Both the position numbers and the translations under genes were made by a program. 64,000 bases of DNA, from positions 8,018,501 to 8,082,500 of the forward strand of contig NZ_JAPEPO010000001.1 in assembly GCF_026340095.1 (NCBI RefSeq). The letters are read 5' to 3'. The DNA comes from Streptomyces sp. NBC_01446 (GTDB lineage Bacteria; Actinomycetota; Actinomycetes; Streptomycetales; Streptomycetaceae). Positions 16,955 through 24,089 of the stretch are shown piece by piece (the first letter of the stretch is position 1; each line of letters starts with the position of its first letter). The notes beneath the pieces were generated by a model that saw only the letters and a list, made by a program, of their open reading frames with translations, did no database searches and was not told where the DNA came from.

Positions 16955-19057
16955 GTGCGGAGCATGGCGGACGTGTGGACACGCAAGGGCGGCGACAGCG
17001 CGCCGTCGGCACAGGACCGCGGCCAGGTGCCCGGTCCGCTGGTGGGCCGGGAACGGGAGTCGCGGGACCTGCGCGCGCTCCTGGAGAACCATCGACTGGT
17101 GACGGTGGCCGGCGAGGTCGGCGTGGGCAAGAGCCGGCTCGCAGCGGAGGCGGTCGCGGATGTCGTGGCGCACGGGGCGGGGGAGTGCGTGCTCGGTGGG
17201 GGCGAGGGGCGGCCGGCAGCGGAGGCGGCCGCCGGCGTCGGCGCGCAGGGGGCCGGGCCGCGCGTCATGGTCGTCCGCTGGCCGGAGGGCGGTCAGGGCG
17301 CCGGGTCCGGTGCCGGGCCGGGCTCGCCCGCCTCACTGACCGCCGCCGTCCTGGAGGCGGCGGCCGGGGTCCACGGGCGGCGCGAAGCGGCCGGTGTCGG
17401 CGCCGTCGCCGACCGGTTGCGCGCCGCTGACGTGCTGCTCTTCCTCGACGACGTCGATCCGGTCCATGCCGAGTGCGTGGGGATGGTGCAGACGCTGCTG
17501 GAGTTCGTGCCGTCGCTGCGCGTCCTGGTGACCGCGCGCCGGCCCCTCGGCCTGGGCGGCGAGGCCGTGCTGCGCCTGGCGCCGCTCAGCGCTGAGCCCG
17601 CGGACGAGCACAGGACCGCGCCTGCCATGAAGCTGTTCCTGGACCGGTTCCTGGACCGGTCCCTGGAGCGGGCGGGTGCCTGTTTCGACGCCGACGATTC
17701 GGACCTGAGGTCGGTGGCGGACATCTGCCGGTACGTGGGCGGGCTTCCGCTCGCGGTCGAGCTGGCCGCGGAGCAGGCCGCCAGGAGCAGCGTGGGGGAG
17801 GTCGCGGAACGGCTCAAGGAACACCAGTGCTGGCTGAGCGCACCGGACATGGCGGCTCCCCGGCACCGCTCGCTGCGGGACGCCGTCGCCGCGGCCTACG
17901 TGCTGTGCGACCGCGATGAGCGGATCGTGTGGGCCCGCGCCAGCATCCTGGCCGGCGAGTTCGACGAGTCGACGGCGGCGTTCGTCTGCGCCGGCGGCGG
18001 ACTCGCCCCGGCCCGGGTGCCGGCCTGCCTGACCCGCCTCGCCGCGGTCGGCGTCCTGACTCCGGTGCGCGACCCCGGCGGCATCCGCGAACCCCGCTAC
18101 CGCATGGCCCCCGCCGCCCACGACTTCGGCGGCGAACGGCTGCGTGAGGCAAGGGAGTTCGAGGTCGCCGCCGAACGCCGCGCGATCCACTTCCACCGGG
18201 TGGCCGCCCTCGCCGAGAACCTGTGGAGCCTCGGCAGCCAGCCTCAGGCCGTACGACTCGTCCTGGACGAGGCCGAAGGGCTCAGGGCGATGCTGGAGTA
18301 CGCGCCCCGCCAGCCCGAACTCGCGGCGGCGGCCCTGGAGTCCGTACTGAACCTGTGGTTCTGGTGGGCGGTCTACGACGCCGCCGACGAAGGGCGCCGC
18401 CATCTGCTGCGGCTGCTCCCGATGTGCCGCTCGGACACCCTCCTGGTCGCGCGCGGCCTGTGCCTCGCGGCCTGGCTCACGGCGTACGGCGACCCGTACG
18501 GGGCGAGTGAGCTGCTCCAGCACGCGTGGTCGGCCGCGGTGCTGACCGGGGACGACGCGACCATCGGGCGGATCGCGCACGTCCAGGGCATGCTGGCGCT
18601 CCATGAGGGCGACCTGGAACGGGCCATCGAGCAGTTCCAGGAGGCGGCGAGCACGATCCCGGCGCACGTGTCCGGCGGTCTGCCGCCCGCGGTGAGCCTG
18701 GCCGCTCTCGCCGTGACGCAGGCGGAGCAGTCGCCGCGGGCGGCGCGGCGGAGTGCCCGCCGCGCCCTGAGTCAGCCCAGCATCCGCGGTGACGCCTGGG
18801 CCTGTCTCGTCGCCCGGTACGCCCAGGCGTTCGTCGACCACAGCGACGGCCGCACCGGCAGGGCCCGCCTGCGTGCGCACCGCGCGCTCGCCGCCCTGGA
18901 CGGCCGGCTGCCGGCACCGCACGGCTGTGCCGCGCTGCGGGATCTGATCACCGACATCGACCGGGGGAGCCGTAGCGGCCCGCCGACGGCGACTGTGCCA
19001 CGGGGGCTTACGGGAGTGGCCATCCCCGCGCAGGTCGGCAGCGGCATCCCGGGCTGA
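16955..19057 (+). CDS. STAND-type NTPase (AfsR/LuxR-like ATPase core) without a DNA-binding domain
   Basis: A 700-residue protein. After about 25 residues comes LVGRERESRDLRALLEN, then a P-loop VAGEVGVGKSRLAAE and Walker B VLLFLDDVDP, followed by the ARC-type region with GGLPLAVELAAEQAA; the C-terminal half (from about residue 390) is alpha-helical, probably tetratricopeptide-like. This is the NB-ARC plus helical-repeat core of Streptomyces regulators such as AfsR. There is neither an N-terminal SARP domain nor a recognisable C-terminal LuxR helix-turn-helix, so it may act with a separate output protein. A Gly/Ala-rich insert at about 75-110 is odd. GTG 16955 is chosen for AGGGG upstream; ATG 16964 is an alternative. 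Confidence 0.82.
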   Translation: MRSMADVWTRKGGDSAPSAQDRGQVPGPLVGRERESRDLRALLENHRLVTVAGEVGVGKSRLAAEAVADVVAHGAGECVLGGGEGRPAAEAAAGVGAQGAGPRVMVVRWPEGGQGAGSGAGPGSPASLTAAVLEAAAGVHGRREAAGVGAVADRLRAADVLLFLDDVDPVHAECVGMVQTLLEFVPSLRVLVTARRPLGLGGEAVLRLAPLSAEPADEHRTAPAMKLFLDRFLDRSLERAGACFDADDSDLRSVADICRYVGGLPLAVELAAEQAARSSVGEVAERLKEHQCWLSAPDMAAPRHRSLRDAVAAAYVLCDRDERIVWARASILAGEFDESTAAFVCAGGGLAPARVPACLTRLAAVGVLTPVRDPGGIREPRYRMAPAAHDFGGERLREAREFEVAAERRAIHFHRVAALAENLWSLGSQPQAVRLVLDEAEGLRAMLEYAPRQPELAAAALESVLNLWFWWAVYDAADEGRRHLLRLLPMCRSDTLLVARGLCLAAWLTAYGDPYGASELLQHAWSAAVLTGDDATIGRIAHVQGMLALHEGDLERAIEQFQEAASTIPAHVSGGLPPAVSLAALAVTQAEQSPRAARRSARRALSQPSIRGDAWACLVARYAQAFVDHSDGRTGRARLRAHRALAALDGRLPAPHGCAALRDLITDIDRGSRSGPPTATVPRGLTGVAIPAQVGSGIPG

Positions 19058-19074
19058 GCCGGCGAGAGACCGCC

Positions 19075-19572
19075 TCAGGCCGTCGGCGCCCCGGGAACCC
19101 GGCGGCTGCCGCCGTTGCGCTCCTGCCACAGCCGGTACACGTCGACGGCGCTGTCCCTCGGCTCGTGGCGCATGGGCAGGCGCCGCTCCGTGTAGTCCTT
19201 GCCGAACTCGCCGTAGAAGGAGTCGAGTTCGAAGTACATGCGGTCGTCGACGTAGTGCGGCTCGTACGCGTCGCGGGTGGTGAGGAAGACGACCTCGTCG
19301 GGGGAGCAGTAGTACAGCGAACCCAGGCACATCGGGCAGGGGTGGGCGAGTACGTAGATGGTGGCGCCGACCAGGTGCTCGGTACCGAGCTTGCGGCAGG
19401 CGTCGCGGATGGCGAGGATTTCCGCGTGCGCGGTGGGGTCGGAGGTCTGAGCCACCCTGTTGGGGCTCTCGGCGAGGATCTCGCCGTCCTTGACGATGAC
19501 GGTGGCGAAGGGGCGTCCGCCCTCTTCGACGTTCTGGCGGGCGAGGTCGATGGTGCGCTGGGCGAAGTCCAT
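19075..19572 (-). CDS. Nucleoside/guanine deaminase-like zinc protein
   Basis: A 165-residue cytidine-deaminase-superfamily protein. The zinc site is complete: His49-Ala-Glu51 (TAHAEILA) and Cys79-x-x-Cys82 (HPCPMC), with Glu51 the proton shuttle. Small single-domain members deaminate guanine, cytosine or other purine/pyrimidine compounds; the Streptomyces enzyme's substrate is not clear from motifs. It lies 54 bp downstream of cynS on the same strand and could be co-transcribed, linking nitrogen release from cyanate and from nucleobases. Confidence 0.88.
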   Translation of the reverse strand: MDFAQRTIDLARQNVEEGGRPFATVIVKDGEILAESPNRVAQTSDPTAHAEILAIRDACRKLGTEHLVGATIYVLAHPCPMCLGSLYYCSPDEVVFLTTRDAYEPHYVDDRMYFELDSFYGEFGKDYTERRLPMRHEPRDSAVDVYRLWQERNGGSRRVPGAPTA

Positions 19573-19626
19573 GGGGGTCCTCCGGGGAATTGCGTGACCG
19601 GCTCTGGTGTCTGTCCTGACGAAAGC

Positions 19627-20097
19627 TCAGAAAGGCTTCGTCGGCAGGTACTTGCCGTCGAGGGTGATCACGGCGCGCTCGCCGCCCTCGGGGTCGGCGA
19701 CCTTCTTCACGTCGAGCTTGAAGTTGATCGCGCTGATGATGCCGTCGCCGAACTGCTCGTGGACGAGGGCCTTGAGGGTGGTGCCGTAGACCTGGAGCAT
19801 CTCGTAGAAGCGGTAGATGGTCGGGTCGGTCGGAATGCCGCCGGGGATCGAACCGCGTGTGGGGATGGTCTGGAGCAGCAGGGCGGCGTCCTCGTCGAGA
19901 CCGAGGAGTTCCGCGACGGCCTCGGCCGACGTCTGCGGAAGGGCGTGCTGGCCCAGCACGGCCGCGGTGACGAAGGCCGGCGACAGCCCGGCGACGTCGG
20001 CGATCTGCTGCCAGGTCAGGTCCTTGCGGGTCTTGGCATCGACGGCGGCCACGGCGAGGGTCTCGCGGGCGGTGGGGTCGAACTGGGCGTGCGGCAT
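19627..20097 (-). CDS. cynS: Cyanate hydratase (cyanase)
   Basis: A 156-residue cyanase, the same length as the Escherichia coli enzyme. It converts cyanate plus bicarbonate to carbamate and CO2, with carbamate decaying to ammonia and CO2. Catalytic Arg96, Glu99 and Ser122 occupy the E. coli positions (YRFYEM and ISAINF), and the C-terminus ends in the conserved GKYLPTKPF. The N-terminal half is the POU-like helical domain of the decamer. ATG 20097 has a GAAAGAGGAA ribosome site. It sits between the deaminase and carbonic anhydrase genes, all on the reverse strand. Confidence 0.98.
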   Translation of the reverse strand: MPHAQFDPTARETLAVAAVDAKTRKDLTWQQIADVAGLSPAFVTAAVLGQHALPQTSAEAVAELLGLDEDAALLLQTIPTRGSIPGGIPTDPTIYRFYEMLQVYGTTLKALVHEQFGDGIISAINFKLDVKKVADPEGGERAVITLDGKYLPTKPF

Positions 20098-20150
20098 GAA
20101 GAGTTCCTCTTTCGGAAGGGTTCGGTGTTTCTTGGTTCTGGTCGGTGCGG

Positions 20151-20750
20151 TCAGGCCGCGATCGCGGCGGCGTCGACCGGATTGACTGCTCCGGTGGCGA
20201 TGTCGAACACCCAGCCGTGCAGCGTGAGCGTCCCTTCGGCCAGAGCGCGGGCCACGGAGGGGTGGGTGGCCAGGTTCTGCAGTTGCGCGGACACGTTCGC
20301 CCGCACCAGGGCGGCGACCCTGCCGGGACCCGACGCTTTTGGGACCGCGGCGGCCCCGGCCCGTGCGGCGTCCGCGTGCCGCAGCCAGCCGGAGACGACC
20401 GGCGCGGCGCTGAGGTCGTGCCCCTCTGCCAGCGCGGTCATCGCCCCGCAGGCGGAGTGGCCGCACACGACGATGTCGCTCACGTGCAGCACGGCGACGG
20501 CGTACTCGATGCTCGCCGCGACGCCGTCGGGGTCCGAGGAGTAGGCCGGCACCAGGTTGCCCGCCGTGCGGACGACGAACAGCTCGCCGGGTTCGCTCTG
20601 TGTGATCAGTTCGGGGACCACGCGGGCGTCCGAACAGCCGATGAAGAGCGTCGTCGGGCGGTGGGTCGTGGCCAGGTGGGCGAAGAGCCCCGCCTTTGCG
20701 GGAAAGACGTCGCGGCGAAAGCGCGCGAGACCGTCCGAGAGGTCATGCAT
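20151..20750 (-). CDS. cynT: Beta-class carbonic anhydrase of the cyanate operon
   Basis: A 199-residue beta-carbonic anhydrase. The zinc ligands are Cys39 and the Cys39-Ser-Asp41-Ala-Arg43 dyad, with His98 and Cys101 in GHSACG. It supplies bicarbonate, the cosubstrate of cyanase, and prevents its loss as CO2. ATG 20750 (MHDLSDGLARF) is preceded by GGGAG at 7 bp. It is the promoter-proximal gene of the cyn operon and divergent from the LysR regulator, the classical cynR-cynTS arrangement but with an extra deaminase. Confidence 0.95.
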   Translation of the reverse strand: MHDLSDGLARFRRDVFPAKAGLFAHLATTHRPTTLFIGCSDARVVPELITQSEPGELFVVRTAGNLVPAYSSDPDGVAASIEYAVAVLHVSDIVVCGHSACGAMTALAEGHDLSAAPVVSGWLRHADAARAGAAAVPKASGPGRVAALVRANVSAQLQNLATHPSVARALAEGTLTLHGWVFDIATGAVNPVDAAAIAA

Positions 20751-20816
20751 GGGGTGACTCCCTTCGATGAGTGCCGGCCCGTCGGGCTGACGAGATCCAC
20801 CATGCATGACCGGCAG

Positions 20817-20879
20817 CTATAGCGTCCAAGACGCAACGACCATGACTCCTATCGATGACATCTATGACGCGGTCTATAG
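20817..20879. promoter_or_regulatory. Cluster of CTAT half-sites between cynT and the LysR gene
   Basis: CTATAG at 20817-20822, CTATCGATGAC at 20849, CTATGAC at 20862 and CTATAG at 20874-20879 lie in the 136-bp divergent spacer, immediately before the regulator start at 20887. Repeated inverted CTAT/ATAG half-sites spaced 12-13 bp and 32 bp apart fit a multi-site LysR regulator that represses itself and activates cynT. The protein-site match is inferred. Confidence 0.55.
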
Positions 20880-20886
20880 TCAGGTC

Positions 20887-21795
20887 ATGGGCCCCGAACT
20901 TCGTCATCTCCGCTATCTGATCGCGGTGGCCGAGCACGGCAACTTCACCCGTGCGGCCGAGGAGCTGCGCATCTCCCAGCCGACGCTGTCGCAGCAGATC
21001 AAACAGATGGAGCGTGTGGTCGGCGCCCAGTTGCTGGACCGCAGCGGCCGCACGGTGCGCCCCACCGACGCCGGCGAGGCCTACGTGTACTACGCGAAGC
21101 GCGTACTGAGGGACCTGGCGGCCGCCGACCGCGCCGTGCTCGACGTCGCGGACCTCTCGCGGGGTCATCTCCGGCTCGCCATGACGCCCACGTTCACCGT
21201 CTACCTCATCGGCCCGCTCGTGGACACGCTCCGCAGCCGCCACCCCGGAATCACGGTCGACGTAAGGGAAATGACGCAGGATCACATCGAGGCGAACCTG
21301 CTCGCCGACGAACTCGACCTCGGGATCGCCTTCGAGGGGGCGCACCAGGCGGGTATCGCCGCCGCAGCGCTGTTCACCGAACACCTGAGCCTCGTCGTGA
21401 GCGCCGACGGCGATGAGGTCCGGGGTGACCGGCCGCTGCCCGTACGTGAACTTGGTGGCCGTCAACTCGCCCTGCTCAGCGGAGATTTCGCGACGAGGGG
21501 TCACATCGACGACTATCTCGCGGCGCATCGCGTCGATCCGACGGTCGCCGTCGAGGCCAACAGCATCCTGGCACTCACCGAGATCGTGCGCCGCTCGTCA
21601 CTGCTGGCCACCGTGCTGCCCGACGCCATCGCCGACGATCACCCACACCTTCGGCCCGTCCCTCTCGACCCGCCGCTGCCCACCCGCACCGCCGTGCTCC
21701 TGCGCAGGGAGAGTGCCTACGAGAGCGCGGCCGCGCGCGCGTTCGCCCGCCTCGCGCACGGCCTGGTCAAGGACCGCGGCTACCGGCAGGCCTGA
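20887..21795 (+). CDS. cynR: LysR-family regulator, probably CynR
   Basis: A 302-residue LysR regulator. The HTH is clear: LRYLIAVAEHGNFTRAAEEL, then RISQPTLSQQIKQMERVVGA, then RTVRPTDAGEA. The rest is the two-lobed effector domain (PTFTVYLIGPLVDTLRSRHP, VREMTQDHIEANLLADELDL, and a Pro/Thr/Arg-rich end). The divergent cynT-cynS layout makes a cyanate-responsive CynR role likely. Start at ATG 20887 because translation from the in-frame 20806 codon would read through the operator cluster. Downstream, about 350 bp lead to the truncated diiron oxygenase. Confidence 0.9.
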   Translation: MGPELRHLRYLIAVAEHGNFTRAAEELRISQPTLSQQIKQMERVVGAQLLDRSGRTVRPTDAGEAYVYYAKRVLRDLAAADRAVLDVADLSRGHLRLAMTPTFTVYLIGPLVDTLRSRHPGITVDVREMTQDHIEANLLADELDLGIAFEGAHQAGIAAAALFTEHLSLVVSADGDEVRGDRPLPVRELGGRQLALLSGDFATRGHIDDYLAAHRVDPTVAVEANSILALTEIVRRSSLLATVLPDAIADDHPHLRPVPLDPPLPTRTAVLLRRESAYESAAARAFARLAHGLVKDRGYRQA

Positions 21796-22145
21796 CCGCG
21801 TGCCGAGCCCTCGGCCACGCCGTACGAGGGCTGTCGCCCGCTACTTACCGGGGGGTAGGCCAACGCGCCCCCCTTGTTATACGGTCCGTCTAACAAGCGG
21901 GCGGGTGGCCTCTGCAGAGCCCCCGTCCACCTGTGCTGACCTGGTGCCTTCGCGCAGCCCGCGGAGCCGGCAGGCGGCGCCCCGCCGACGGGCCGCGACG
22001 GGGCGACGGTCCGTAGCCCCGTGCGTGTGCCCGCACGGTGGCCTCCGTGATGAGCCCCGCGTACCGCCGGGCACACCCACGGACGGCGACGGACACGGCA
22101 GCGCAACAACAGGGAACGCACACGTCTGATCCAAGGAGCCGCAGC
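21796..22145. other. Promoter region of the disrupted diiron oxygenase
   Basis: About 350 bp with no gene. It contains the 25-bp palindrome at 21873-21897 and ends in an AAGGAG ribosome site before ATG 22146. The remainder is GC-rich leader-like sequence without other clear signals. Confidence 0.5.
21873..21897. promoter_or_regulatory. 25-bp near-perfect palindrome (TetR-type operator)
   Basis: Arms CTTGTTA (21873) and TAACAAG (to 21897) surround an inner ACGG-T-CCGT palindrome centred on 21885, giving eleven of twelve matched pairs. Length and symmetry suit a TetR dimer or dimer pair. It lies about 250 bp upstream of the truncated diiron oxygenase. No matching regulator gene is adjacent, so its cognate factor may lie elsewhere or have been lost. 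Confidence 0.6.
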
Positions 22146-22388
22146 ATGGCAAGCAGCACTGTTCGGCCGGAATCGCACGAACTCCCCGACGAGCGCGGCG
22201 TCTCGCGCCGACTGCTGGAATCGGCCGCCGTGCTGGCGTACGACCCGGCGACCGAGGTGGACTGGGAGACGCCGCTGGACAGGGACTTCCACGGCGCGAG
22301 CCCGGACTGGAGCACGCTCTACCTTTTGATCTTGGCCAGTGCTCCGGCGTTTACGCCCGGGTTGAAGGTCCTCTCAGGACTGCTCTGA
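22146..22388 (+). pseudogene. AurF-like diiron N-oxygenase, truncated after about 59 codons
   Basis: An AAGGAG site precedes ATG 22146. The first 59 residues (MASSTVRPESHELPDERGVS through DRDFHGASPDWSTLY) resemble the start of actinomycete AurF/p-aminobenzoate-oxygenase-like diiron proteins, normally about 300 residues. After Tyr at 22320-22322 the frame enters IS sequence and reads LLILASAPAFTPGLKVLSGL before a stop. All iron ligands would be missing, so this is a dead remnant. A possible last piece, KRANLIWPT and stop, is in an open frame at 24051-24080 just beyond the IS. The middle of the gene is not found in the window. Family assignment rests on N-terminal similarity only. Confidence 0.65.
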
Positions 22389-22421
22389 CCCGCAGGTGAG
22401 CACGGGTCGGCACTGTTCACC

Positions 22422-22660
22422 TCAGCTTACGGGGCGCTTTTGGTTCTCGATGTACTGGCGTACGAGGGTCAGGGGCGCACCGCCGCAGCTTCCGGCGAAG
22501 TAGGAGCCGGACCAGAGGTGGCCGCCCATAGGTGGCGGCGGATGTGCGCGTCGTACTCCTGGCGCAGCCGCCGTAAGGAGACGCCTTTGAGGGAGTTGAC
22601 CAGCTTGGAGAGCTGGACCTTGGGCGGGTAGTGCACGAGCAGGTCCACCGGTTGATTTAG
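22422..22660 (-). pseudogene. Degenerate IS200-type Y1 transposase TnpA (C-terminal part)
   Basis: The reverse strand encodes LLVHYPPKVQLSKLVNSLKG, VSLRRLRQEYDAHIRRHLW, then in a shifted frame GGHLWSGSYFAGSCGGAPLT and LVRQYIENQKRPVS with a stop at 22422. A single missing G after the HLW codons (about 22530) explains the shift. The N-terminal half is gone, and the HUH motif before LLVHYPP (normally His-hydrophobic-His) reads PVD. The C-terminal tyrosine-containing helix (RQYIENQ) survives but is out of frame, so no active TnpA can be made here. Confidence 0.8.
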
Positions 22661-22672
22661 ACCAACTGCAGT

Positions 22673-24004
22673 ATGGTGATCACCGTGGGTGAACTCGGCT
22701 GGGAGAAGCGGCAGTTCGGGCACCGTGCCCGACTGGCACTGTCCCCTGCCGAGAATCTCCTCATCGATGAGCAGGCGCACGCTGCCCGCACGGTGTGGAA
22801 CTGCCTGCACGCGTGGTGGCAGATGATGCCGAAGGAGAAGCGGACTCTGGCGAACGCGGACGCCGCGATACGCCAGGCCCGCAAAGAGATCGATTTCCTC
22901 GCCGTCCTTCCTGCGCAGGCCGCGCAAGCGGTCCTCAAGACGTACTTCCAGGCCTGGAAGAACTGCTGGGACGGCCGCGCTGATGCTCCGAACTTCAAGG
23001 GCCGGTTGCGGTCCGTGATGAGCGTGGACATCCCGCAGGGCCGTGACCTCCAGATCAAGCGGGTGCACCGCCGCTGGGGCATGGCCAGCATTCCCAAGGC
23101 CGGCCGTGTCCGCTTTTGCTGGACCAAAGACCTCCCGGTGGGCAACAAGGCGAACGCCGACAACCGGATCACCGGGGCACGGCTGGTCAAGGACCACCTG
23201 GGATGGCACATCGCCTTCCGTGTGCAGAGCCTCGAAGCCAGGCCCGCATCCCACCCGGGGGCACAGGTCGGAATCGATGCCGGGGTGAACCTGCCCCTCG
23301 CCCTCTCGGACGGCAATCACCAGGACCACGGGCGTGCGCCTCGCCTCCCGGATGGCAGCGCCGACCGTGACAAGTGGCTGACCGCTGAGGAAAAGGGCAA
23401 ACTCCTGCGCCTGGAGCGCCGGGCCGCCCAGCGCAGGACACACCGCAAGCCCGGCGAGCGCACCAGTCGCCGCCTGCACCACACCTATGACCAGATCCGA
23501 GGGTTGCGCGCAAAAGCCACGCGACGACACCAGGACTGGCAGCACAAGACGACCACCCGCCTCGCCCAGAGGTACGGCGTCATGGTGGTCGAAGCACTCA
23601 CCATCACGAACATGGTCAAGTCCGCTCGGGGCACCATCGCCGAGCCGGGGACAGGCGTCGCCCAGAAAGCCGGACTCAACCGCTCCATCAGCCAGGAGGC
23701 GTGGGGCAGGACGGTCACGATGCTGACGTACAAGGCCGGCCGGTACGGCGGCACCCTGCACAAGGTGTCCGCCCCGCACACCTCCCGACGCTGCTCTGCC
23801 TGCGGCTTCATCACGCCCGGCAGCCGACAGGACCAGGCCACGTTCGTATGCAGGAACCCGGGCTGCGGATGGTCGGGCAACGCCGATTTCAACGCGGCCC
23901 GCAACATCTTGCACCTGTACCGGATGGGCCACGCGCTCGTCCCGGCTGCCGGGAGGGCAGTCGTCAGGCGTGACAAACGCGTCAAGCCCGCCACCGCAAG
24001 GTAG
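22673..24004 (+). CDS. tnpB: TnpB, RNA-guided endonuclease of an IS200/IS605 element
   Basis: A 443-residue TnpB, ancestor-type relative of Cas12. The RuvC triad is visible as Asp202 (GIDAGVN), Glu307 (VVEALTI) and Asp405 (NADFNAARN), and the zinc ribbon as Cys374, Cys377, Cys393 and Cys398. The N-terminal wedge/helical region is full length (RARLALSPAENLLIDEQAHA; WNCLHAWWQ). No stop or frameshift is seen. TnpB with its omega-RNA cleaves DNA next to a transposon-adjacent motif and favours retention of the element. The start could be ATG 22673 or GTG 22685. With TnpA broken, it is an orphan nuclease. Confidence 0.92.
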   Translation: MVITVGELGWEKRQFGHRARLALSPAENLLIDEQAHAARTVWNCLHAWWQMMPKEKRTLANADAAIRQARKEIDFLAVLPAQAAQAVLKTYFQAWKNCWDGRADAPNFKGRLRSVMSVDIPQGRDLQIKRVHRRWGMASIPKAGRVRFCWTKDLPVGNKANADNRITGARLVKDHLGWHIAFRVQSLEARPASHPGAQVGIDAGVNLPLALSDGNHQDHGRAPRLPDGSADRDKWLTAEEKGKLLRLERRAAQRRTHRKPGERTSRRLHHTYDQIRGLRAKATRRHQDWQHKTTTRLAQRYGVMVVEALTITNMVKSARGTIAEPGTGVAQKAGLNRSISQEAWGRTVTMLTYKAGRYGGTLHKVSAPHTSRRCSACGFITPGSRQDQATFVCRNPGCGWSGNADFNAARNILHLYRMGHALVPAAGRAVVRRDKRVKPATAR

Positions 24005-24050
24005 ACGGGAATCTCCTTCCTGAGCTTGCGAAGGGAAGAGAGCACTTCAA
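23880..24050 (+). ncRNA. Candidate omega-RNA of TnpB
   Basis: In this family the guide RNA overlaps the 3' end of tnpB and extends to the right end of the element. Here that region includes the tnpB tail and an imperfect hairpin CTCCTTCC...GGGAAGAG before CACTTCAA at 24050. The guide would then be the flanking host sequence starting at about 24051. Position is inferred from family knowledge; boundaries are approximate. Confidence 0.35.
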
Positions 24051-24089
24051 AAGCGTGCCAACCTCATCTGGCCGACGTGAGTTGACGAC

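Larger units (their letters stand above)
22323..24050 (+). mobile_element. IS200/IS605-type insertion element, TnpB intact, TnpA degenerate
   Basis: The element begins where diiron-oxygenase similarity stops (22323) and ends near the CACTTCAA at 24043-24050. The left end has two small hairpins (CCGGCG-TTTA-CGCCCGG near 22344-22360 and GTCCT-CTC-AGGAC at 22368-22380), the right end an imperfect hairpin around 24012-24042, and no terminal inverted repeats, as expected for single-strand IS200/IS605 transposition. tnpA is on the reverse strand, tnpB on the forward strand, the standard divergent order. Exact ends need comparison with intact copies. Confidence 0.7.

Noticed and set aside
17333..19330. 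Long reverse-strand open frame opposite the STAND ATPase
   Set aside because: High-GC antisense shadow; residues are Arg/Gly/Pro-rich with no domain, and the forward frame has clear P-loop motifs.
22469..23932. Long reverse frame spanning tnpA and opposite tnpB
   Set aside because: Only its 3' part corresponds to the TnpA remnant; the remainder is a shadow of tnpB.
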